This document shows, piece after piece, positions 13,689-18,830 of a DNA stretch of 18,830 bases. A model generated the notes under the pieces. The model was not told the origin of the DNA. It was given only the letters and a program-made list of their open reading frames with translations, and ran no database searches. Source of the stretch: Streptosporangiaceae bacterium (lineage in GTDB: Bacteria; Actinomycetota; Actinomycetes; Streptosporangiales; Streptosporangiaceae); contig JASIBJ010000708.1 of assembly GCA_030045215.1 (NCBI GenBank), forward strand, positions 1-18,830. Direction: 5' to 3'. The translations under genes and the position numbers were made by a program. Position 1 is the first letter of the stretch. Every line of letters begins with the position of its first letter.

Positions 13689-14678
13689 CTAGGTCCCGAT
13701 AGCGGCCGTGGTGCCGATCCGGGACCACTGGTCGGCGATAACGCTTTGGATGATCTCGTCCAGCGGCCTCGTCGCGGCGAAGCCCACGAGTTGCCTGGCC
13801 AGCGTGCAGTCGGGCACGCGCCGCTGCATGTCCTCACTGCCCGAGCCGTAGATGTCCAGGTACGAGCTGCGCTTTATCTCGCTCGACGAGCCGGTCGCGC
13901 CGATCACCAGCCTCGCCAGCTGGGCGATCGACACCTGCTCTGAGCTGCCCAGGTTTACGGCCAGGCCGGTAGCCCGATCGGAGTCGACGAGCCGGACGAG
14001 GGCGGGGACGACATCGAGCACGTGGCAGAAGCAACGGATCTGCTCCCCGCTGCCGAACACCGTCAACGGCCGACCGGTCAGCGCCTGCCGGACGAAGCGC
14101 GGGATCACCATGCCGTACCTGGCGCTTTGGCGGGGCCCGACGGTGTTGAACAGGCGGACGATCACCGCCCGCAGACCGCGCTCCCGCACGTACCCGTCGA
14201 CCAGGCTCTCGCCGATCGCCTTCGCGTCGGCGTATGTCCATCGAGACCGCAGCGGCGAGCCGATGACCCGGTCGTCGTCCTCGCGCAGTCCCACCTTGGT
14301 GTTCTTGCCGTAGATCTCGCTGGTCGATGCCACGAGCAGCCGGGCGTCATAGCGGCTCGCCGCCTCCGCCACGTTCTCGGTGCCCTGAACGTTTGTCCGC
14401 AGGCTCTCCACAGGCCGGTCCCTCATGGTGAACGCTCCGACTGCGGCCGCGAGGTGGAAGACGCAGTCCAACCCCGCAGTGAGCTCATCTACCAGCCGGC
14501 CGTCGAGGATGGAGCCCTGCACCAGCCCGAATCGGGGGTGGCCGCTGACCGCGGCCAGGTTCTGCTCCCGGCCGGTGCTCATATCATCCAGGCCGATCAC
14601 CTCGTGCCCGGACACGATAAGGTTCTCCACCAGATGCGAGCCGATGAAGCCGGCCGCGCCGGTGACAAGACATCTCAT
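13689..14678 (-). CDS. NAD-dependent nucleotide-sugar epimerase/dehydratase
   Basis: This is an extended short-chain dehydrogenase acting on a nucleotide-activated sugar, a family that includes UDP-glucose 4-epimerase, UDP-glucuronate decarboxylase and dTDP-glucose dehydratase. It has 329 residues. The N-terminal Rossmann motif is TGAAGFIGSHL (6-16), with Asp31 at the end of strand 2 suggesting NAD(H). The catalytic set is STS (118-120), Tyr149 and Lys153 (YADAK). RLFNTVGPRQ (175-184) and the VFGSGEQIRCFCHVLDV segment (207-223) contact the nucleotide sugar in relatives. The start is fixed by AGGAGGGG about eight bases before ATG 14678; the open frame extends to 14942 but that part is not epimerase. 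No glycosyltransferase is adjacent, so the exact reaction is unresolved. Confidence 0.92.
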   Translation of the reverse strand: MRCLVTGAAGFIGSHLVENLIVSGHEVIGLDDMSTGREQNLAAVSGHPRFGLVQGSILDGRLVDELTAGLDCVFHLAAAVGAFTMRDRPVESLRTNVQGTENVAEAASRYDARLLVASTSEIYGKNTKVGLREDDDRVIGSPLRSRWTYADAKAIGESLVDGYVRERGLRAVIVRLFNTVGPRQSARYGMVIPRFVRQALTGRPLTVFGSGEQIRCFCHVLDVVPALVRLVDSDRATGLAVNLGSSEQVSIAQLARLVIGATGSSSEIKRSSYLDIYGSGSEDMQRRVPDCTLARQLVGFAATRPLDEIIQSVIADQWSRIGTTAAIGT

Positions 14679-14855
14679 CAGCGATCCCCTCCTCGCGTGA
14701 CCGCCCCGGCTAGCGCCGCGACCGCGGCGTCCATGTCCGCCGCGGTTGACGTGCGTGGCCGGCTCAGGGTCCGTGCCCTCCGGTGCAGGGCACGTGGCGT
14801 CCAGCACGCGAACGCCAGCGGCGAGGGCCTCCCGCACGCACGGCGTCCCCTCTGA
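14678..14855 (-). pseudogene. Possible remnants of IspH-like and PLP-enzyme-like genes
   Basis: Two peptide fragments in different frames precede the epimerase. At 14855-14787 the frame reads VREALAAGVRVLDATCP, which resembles the IspH segment around its second cluster cysteine (DATCP). At 14767-14678 another frame reads RTSTAADMDAAVAALAGAV and stops at a TGA overlapping the epimerase ATG; it resembles the C-terminus of cysteine-desulfurase/aminotransferase-like enzymes. A perfect 8-bp inverted repeat (CGTGCCCT/AGGGCACG, 14772-14794) lies at the junction. The fragments are short, so chance is possible. The remaining sequence to 14954 shows nothing clear. Confidence 0.3.
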
Positions 14856-14954
14856 CCGCCTGGCAGGCCCAGAGAGCGGGGGTAGCCGGCGTGATGCCCT
14901 ATTAGAAGCCTGCGTTACCAGCCGGAACCGGCCACCCGTCATTCGTCGTAATCT

Positions 14955-14976
14955 GGCTACGAATACCTACGTAGCC
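14955..14976. other. Perfect 7-bp inverted repeat
   Basis: GGCTACG (14955-14961) and CGTAGCC (14970-14976) flank an eight-base AT-rich loop. It lies downstream of the GIY-YIG gene and upstream of the epimerase, so it could be a second terminator or an operator. There is no T-tract. Confidence 0.3.
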
Positions 14977-14992
14977 GCCGGTTGGAGCACCT

Positions 14993-15030
14993 GACCTGCC
15001 GAGTGGCCCGGGCCGGCGGGCCGACAGGTC
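14993..15030 (-). terminator. Probable terminator of the GIY-YIG gene
   Basis: Immediately after the TAA of the minus-strand gene, GACCTG (15030-15025) pairs with CAGGTC (14998-14993), and inside it GGCCC/GGGCC (15022-15018 and 15009-15005) forms an inner stem. The result is a long GC-rich hairpin without a U-tract, a form common in actinomycetes. Confidence 0.5.
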
Positions 15031-16017
15031 TTAGCCCAGTTCAGCCGGTCGCGCGGCCACCTCGCCCGCCGCCCGGCCTGCTGCTTGCTTCAGCCGGCCG
15101 GCGAGCTCGGCGTTGCGCTGCGCAAACTCCCGCCACTGCGGCGGCGTGGCCGCGACGAAGGGCCGCGCTTGCGCGCTCGTCCTTGTCTGCTGCCGCCAGC
15201 CGCACAGGCGGCCGTTTCTGACCTCGAACCGGACCAGCAGGCCATCCGCCCAGCCGGCCAGGTCGAGGTCGTCATGGGCCAGCGTCGCGGCCCGCTGCGG
15301 GCAGGTGATCCACTCCAGCGCCTGCACCTCAGCCTGGACGCGACCGGCCAGTTCGTACGCCTGAACCCGCGCCGCCTCCGCTCGGCACCCGATCAGCCGC
15401 GCCCGGAGTGCGGAGACCGCCGCGGGGTCGCGGTCGAGCACCGCGGCCAGCGAGCTCGCCAGCGCTTGCCGGTCCGTGCCGTCCACGCCGCGGCGCTGGG
15501 CCATCTCGGCCGCCGTGCCCGGCGGGTGATCGGCCGCGTACCCAAGCGGAAAGATCCGGTGCAGGCCCGCAACGGCGAGCCGCACCCGCGCTCCGCCCAG
15601 GTAGGGGCCGAAGTAGCGGACCGGTGCGCGGCCGCCTTCCGCCTCGCCGCAGCCATGCACTACCGACAGTCCGGGTGACCGGGACGAGCTGTCGAGCCGG
15701 ATGCAGACCTCAACCTCCTGGCCGCCGGCCGTCCTGTTCCACCGCGGGATGCTGCGCTCCAGCAGGTTGCGCTCCAGCCATGCCGCCTCGTGCTCGGACG
15801 CGCAGCCGACGGCCTCGATGGCCTGGATCTGAGCCACCATCGGAGCCAAGTGCGCCCGGTCGCCGAGATCGCCCCAGTACGATGCGGCGCGCCTGCGGAG
15901 ATTAACCGCCCGGCCGACGTAGAGGGTCCTGTTCCTGGCGCCGGTGAACCGGTAGACCCCCGGTCCGGCCGGTAGCGCGGCGGCAGCCAGCCGCGTGTAT
16001 GGCGCCACCGGCACCAC
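15031..16017 (-). CDS. UvrC-like GIY-YIG nuclease, short form
   Basis: This protein resembles the N-terminal half of UvrC, the nucleotide-excision-repair nuclease that makes the 3' cut. It has about 328 residues from a GTG start, against 600 or more for UvrC. The GIY-YIG domain (about 14-95) has GVYRF (20-24), LYVGRAVNLRRR (32-43, including Arg36), a Glu in ASEHEAAWLERNLLE (73-87) as metal ligand, and Asn94 (PRWN). A UVR-like helical segment (VQAYELAGRVQAEVQALEWI) lies near residue 230. The C-terminal RNase H-like domain and HhH motifs of UvrC are absent, so this is a stand-alone homologue comparable in layout to Cho. The start is uncertain among GTGs at 16017, 16014 and 16008; the frame further upstream is the shadow of the divergent GNAT gene. 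Confidence 0.85.
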   Translation of the reverse strand: MVPVAPYTRLAAAALPAGPGVYRFTGARNRTLYVGRAVNLRRRAASYWGDLGDRAHLAPMVAQIQAIEAVGCASEHEAAWLERNLLERSIPRWNRTAGGQEVEVCIRLDSSSRSPGLSVVHGCGEAEGGRAPVRYFGPYLGGARVRLAVAGLHRIFPLGYAADHPPGTAAEMAQRRGVDGTDRQALASSLAAVLDRDPAAVSALRARLIGCRAEAARVQAYELAGRVQAEVQALEWITCPQRAATLAHDDLDLAGWADGLLVRFEVRNGRLCGWRQQTRTSAQARPFVAATPPQWREFAQRNAELAGRLKQAAGRAAGEVAARPAELG

Positions 16018-16119
16018 TCTGTCAGACTTTCCGCCGACCTGGAGCAGATGCTCGCCCGCGCCCCCGCCGGCCGCTATCGTTCGTCCGGACCGCACCGGCG
16101 AGCGCCTGAGGACGGACGA

Positions 16120-16680
16120 GTGAGCTTCACGATCAGGCGCGCCACCCTGGAGCACTGGTCCGCCCTCGAAGATCTCTTCGGCAAGGCCGGGGCATCGAAC
16201 GGATGCTGGTGCATGTACTGGCGGATCGGACCCGCCTACCACCAACGGCCGCGCGAGCAGAACAGGGCCGAGCTGAAGCGGCTTACCGCGTCCGGGCAGC
16301 CGCCAGGACTGCTCGCATTCGACGGCGACGTCGCGGTCGGGTGGTCGGAACTCGCACCAAGAGCCGACCTGAAGTGGCTTGCGCGCGCCCGGTACCTGGA
16401 GCCGGTAGACGATCTGCCGGTCTGGTCGCTGGCCTGCTTCTTCGTCCGGCGCACGCATCGCGGCCTCGGCGTCGTGGATGCGCTGATCGGCGCCGCCGTC
16501 CAGGTCGCGAGCGCAGCGGGCGCTCCGGCTATCGAGGCCTACCCGGTTGACACGTCGGTGCCGGGTCACACCCGCAACCTGTTTCCCGGGACGGCGTCGG
16601 TCTTTGCCAGGAATGGCTTCGCGGTCGTTGCCCGGCGTAAGCCGGACCGTCCCGTGATGCGCAGAAATCCATGCGGCTGA
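16120..16680 (+). CDS. GNAT-family N-acetyltransferase
   Basis: This is a predicted acetyl-CoA-dependent acyltransferase of 186 residues. The GTG start at 16120 is supported by GAGGA about eight bases upstream and gives the usual opening strand (VSFTIRRAT). A distinctive GCWCMYWR motif (about 28-35) characterises a GNAT subgroup that is frequent in actinomycetes. The VWSLACFFVRRTHRGLGV segment (about 101-118) is motif A, where the acetyl-CoA pyrophosphate loop (R-T-H-R-G-L-G) lies. GAPAIEAYPVD (about 132-142) and SVFARNGFAVVARR near the end complete the fold. The acceptor substrate is unknown. It diverges from the GIY-YIG gene across about 100 bp, so the two may share a regulatory region. Confidence 0.88.
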   Translation: MSFTIRRATLEHWSALEDLFGKAGASNGCWCMYWRIGPAYHQRPREQNRAELKRLTASGQPPGLLAFDGDVAVGWSELAPRADLKWLARARYLEPVDDLPVWSLACFFVRRTHRGLGVVDALIGAAVQVASAAGAPAIEAYPVDTSVPGHTRNLFPGTASVFARNGFAVVARRKPDRPVMRRNPCG

Positions 16681-16737
16681 CCCACTCCGTCTGCGCCACG
16701 GCAGGCGTCTTCCGTTAGACCGGTGCCGCGCGCAGCG

Positions 16738-17121
16738 TTATAGGGCGGCCAGCGGGATGGCGTTCGGTATCCACCCGGCCAGGCCGATCCTGATCTGCTC
16801 GTCGTGAGCCGGGCACAGCAGCAGCATGCGCGGCGTCGAGCCGTCGGTGATCTGCCATGCGGCCACGCCGCGACTCGTGCAGGGCGTATGCCAGCTGGTC
16901 CACGTCATGATGTCCGGGCAGACGACCTTGCGGCCAGCGCCGCACAGGCCGCTGAAGTCACGGCAGCGCGGGCAGAAGCCAAGGCCGGCAGCGACCAGAT
17001 CGGTGACCGGTAACCGACATCCCAGGCACGTCCAGGTCGCCGAGCCGTCTCGTCCGCGACGGCGAAGCCCGCGCCTGGCTCGCCTGTCCTTGTGGTCGGC
17101 GCGGACATCTGCGGCGGGCAT
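16738..17121 (-). CDS. Cysteine-rich zinc-ribbon-like small protein
   Basis: I do not recognise a named family. The product is 127 residues with strongly GC-biased codon use, which supports a real gene. After a basic N-terminus (KDRRARRGLRRRGRDG, about 11-26), CLGC (32-35) and CPRC (50-53) form a probable zinc ribbon. Further cysteines lie at 60, 68 and 81, and near the C-terminus in LLLCPAHDEQI. The pattern suggests zinc binding with possible nucleic-acid contact, but no function can be assigned. ATG 17121 is preferred because the codons upstream to ATG 17181 are not coding-like, although neither start has a strong ribosome site. It is convergent with the GNAT gene, 57 bp away. Confidence 0.65.
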   Translation of the reverse strand: MPAADVRADHKDRRARRGLRRRGRDGSATWTCLGCRLPVTDLVAAGLGFCPRCRDFSGLCGAGRKVVCPDIMTWTSWHTPCTSRGVAAWQITDGSTPRMLLLCPAHDEQIRIGLAGWIPNAIPLAAL

Positions 17122-17667
17122 CGGGCCGGGCTCAGTCCGGCTTGACCTTCGGCTGGAATCGTACGAAGAGGTGCTGAACATAGGAATACGGCCCTTCGTA
17201 ACGCCGGCTTATCCCCCCCTCCAGGCGAAAGTCCGGCGAACAAATAGGAGACTACGCCCGCCGAGCTGATACCGCGATCCGCAGAATGAATTAGACGGCT
17301 ATGTAGTTATGGCGGCCCGGCCATAAGTCCTGCCGGGCCAGGACGCCAGGGACAGCGAGCAGTCTGCTAACCGCTCGGCTGCGCTCCGAACGACAGCGAG
17401 GCAAAACCTGCTGGTTAGAGTGACAGCAGAGCACGCTCCGCTGCGACATCGGCCGGGTGCCAGCAGCAGCAGACTGCCCTTCGCCGTCATTCCAGCCACT
17501 CAGATCCGCTGGATTAACGCGGTCGGCCCAAGTGCGCAGAAGTCAATGGCGTGTGCCTTGACTCAAGGGTCGGCACCGAAGGGCGACATAATCCGCGAAG
17601 CGGCACGCAATTCCATTGCCTGTTGCCTTTTTAGCACGGTATTTGATCACCGGGCGCCGGCTGAGCT
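17122..17667. other. Gap between glpD and the cysteine-rich gene
   Basis: No gene is supported in these roughly 545 bp. Open frames of 60-120 codons exist but lack ribosome sites and coding bias. Base composition is less GC-rich than in the neighbouring genes. The clearest structure is the pair of overlapping inverted repeats at 17307-17339. A short T-run (17628-17632) lies near the glpD end but has no good stem before it. Confidence 0.4.
17307..17339. repeat. Two overlapping, mutually exclusive inverted repeats
   Basis: TTATGGC (17307-17313) pairs with GCCATAA (17320-17326), while GGCCCGGC (17314-17321) pairs with GCCGGGCC (17332-17339). The second stem uses bases that form the loop and right arm of the first, so only one can form at a time in a transcript. 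No T-tract follows, and neither neighbouring gene starts close by. Confidence 0.5.
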
Positions 17668-18830
17668 TCAGGCGTTGATGGTGTCGCCATGGACGACGGG
17701 GACGATGTCGGGGGCGCCCAGGCGGATCGCGTCGGCGTCGGTGTCGGTTTCGGCTTCCTGGGAGGCGCGTTCGGCGGCGACACGGGCCTGGTAGTTTTCC
17801 AGTTCGCGGGCAATCTGCCGGGATTTCCATTTCATGGGCCCGGCCATGAGGGTGACGGCTTCGGCGGCGGCGGTGACGCCGCGGTCCCAGGTCTCGATGG
17901 ACACGTGGGTGCGGCGGGCGAGCACGTCGTCCAGGTGCCTGGCGCCCTCGTGCGAGGCGGCATACACGATCTCGGCGCGCAGGTGGTCATCGGCGCCGGC
18001 CAGCGGCTTGCCCAGCGAGGGGTCGGCGGCGATGAGGTCCAGGACCTCCCCGATCATCGACCCGTACCGGCGCAGCAGGTGCTCGATCCGGGCGACGTGC
18101 AAGCCGGAGGAGCGGGCCAGCGCATACCGGGAGTTCCACAGCGCCACATACCCGTCCGCGCCCGCCAGCGGGATCTGATCGGTGCAAGAGGGAGCGACCT
18201 TGCCGTCCAGGCCGTGCGCGACCGCGTCGACGGCGTCACGGGCCATGATCCGGTAGGTGGTGTACTTGCCGCCGGCGATCATGACCAGGCCCGGCACCGG
18301 GTGGGCGACAGTGTGCTCGCGCGAGAGCTTGGAGGTGGACTCCGACTCGCCGACCAGCAGCGGCCGCAGCCCTGCATACACCCCCTCGACGTCATCGCGG
18401 GTCAGCGGCACCGCCAGCACCTTGTTGACCTGGCCGAGCACGTAGTCGATGTCGGACCGGCTCGCGGCCGGGTGGGCCTTGTCCAGCGCCCAGTCGGTGT
18501 CAGTGGTGCCGATGATCCAGTGCCGCCCCCACGGGATCACGAACAGCACGCTGGACTGCGTCCTGAGGATGATCCCGGTGCTGGACTGAATGCGATCACG
18601 CGGCACCACCAGGTGCACGCCCTTGGACGCCCGCACATGGATGCTGCCGCGGCCGCCGACCATCTCCTGGATCTCGTCGGTCCACACGCCGGTCGCGTTC
18701 ACCACCTGCTGGGCCCGGATCTCCACCTCCGTCCCGGTCTCCAGGTCGGTGGCCCGCACCCCCGTGACCCGCTCCCCCTCCCGCAAGAACCCGGTCACCT
18801 GCGTCCGCGACGCCGCGTGGGCCCCGAACC
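17668..18830 (-). CDS. glpD: Aerobic glycerol-3-phosphate dehydrogenase, C-terminal part
   Basis: This FAD-dependent, membrane-associated enzyme oxidises sn-glycerol-3-phosphate to dihydroxyacetone phosphate and feeds electrons to quinone. About 387 C-terminal residues are present; the frame is still open at the right edge (FGAHAASRTQ directly before VTGFLREGERVTGV), so the N-terminal FAD-binding motif lies outside. Visible GlpD hallmarks are VVNATGVWTDEI, the SKGVHLVVPR strand, LFVIPWGRHWIIGTTDTDW and MIAGGKYTTYRIMARD. The C-terminal DAO_C helical domain covers roughly the last 130 residues and contains a YAASHEGARHLDDVLARRTH segment typical of the family. The protein ends with an acidic tail. 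Glycerol kinase or facilitator genes, often nearby, would be beyond the window. Confidence 0.95.
   Translation of the reverse strand, partial: FGAHAASRTQVTGFLREGERVTGVRATDLETGTEVEIRAQQVVNATGVWTDEIQEMVGGRGSIHVRASKGVHLVVPRDRIQSSTGIILRTQSSVLFVIPWGRHWIIGTTDTDWALDKAHPAASRSDIDYVLGQVNKVLAVPLTRDDVEGVYAGLRPLLVGESESTSKLSREHTVAHPVPGLVMIAGGKYTTYRIMARDAVDAVAHGLDGKVAPSCTDQIPLAGADGYVALWNSRYALARSSGLHVARIEHLLRRYGSMIGEVLDLIAADPSLGKPLAGADDHLRAEIVYAASHEGARHLDDVLARRTHVSIETWDRGVTAAAEAVTLMAGPMKWKSRQIARELENYQARVAAERASQEAETDTDADAIRLGAPDIVPVVHGDTINA

Noticed and set aside
14022..14855. A 277-codon plus-strand open frame opposite the epimerase.
   Set aside because: It is antisense to a gene with clear Rossmann and YxxxK motifs and has no recognisable domain.
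16018..16569. N-terminal extension of the GIY-YIG open frame.
   Set aside because: It overlaps the divergent GNAT gene on the opposite strand, and the extra residues show no domain. GTG at about 16017 fits the family start.

Overview
The window is GC-rich DNA with strongly GC-biased third codon positions, frequent GTG starts and G-rich ribosome binding sites. SoxR with no SoxS, a DUF4232 lipoprotein, a bacterial PH-domain membrane protein and NarL-type regulators all point to an actinomycete (Actinomycetota). The genus cannot be read from the sequence. The layout is chromosomal: dispersed housekeeping and accessory genes, with no transposase, phage gene, CRISPR array, tRNA or rRNA seen.

Left part (1-3966): a two-gene split transketolase (minus strand, running off the left edge) diverges from a SoxR-type [2Fe-2S] MerR regulator, with a MerR-like dyad between them. 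A PH-domain membrane protein follows on the minus strand. Then comes a gene-free stretch of about 960 bp (2420-3378) holding several unrelated repeat families, and a DUF4232 lipoprotein.

Middle (3974-10742): an M20D amidohydrolase, a stand-alone methylmalonyl-CoA-type mutase large subunit with no B12 domain, a secreted and membrane-anchored D-Ala-D-Ala carboxypeptidase whose cytoplasmic tail is a DNA minisatellite, a four-helix membrane protein of unknown function, and tryptophanyl-tRNA synthetase (trpS).

Signalling block (10807-13514): a soluble histidine kinase lacking a sensor domain is five bases upstream of a LuxR/NarL response regulator, so the two are probably translated together. About 630 bp further upstream is a second NarL-type regulator in which the phospho-acceptor aspartate is replaced by glutamate.

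Right part (13689-18830): a nucleotide-sugar epimerase/dehydratase preceded by what look like short gene remnants (an IspH-like peptide and a PLP-enzyme-like C-terminus); a UvrC-like GIY-YIG protein without the C-terminal UvrC nuclease half; a divergent GNAT acetyltransferase; a cysteine-rich small protein; and the C-terminal part of aerobic glycerol-3-phosphate dehydrogenase (glpD), which runs off the right edge.

No single new multi-gene system is evident. The points most worth following are the SoxR/split-transketolase pairing, the kinase with one normal and one Asp-to-Glu regulator, the repeat-packed gap at 2420-3378, and the minisatellite tail on the carboxypeptidase.
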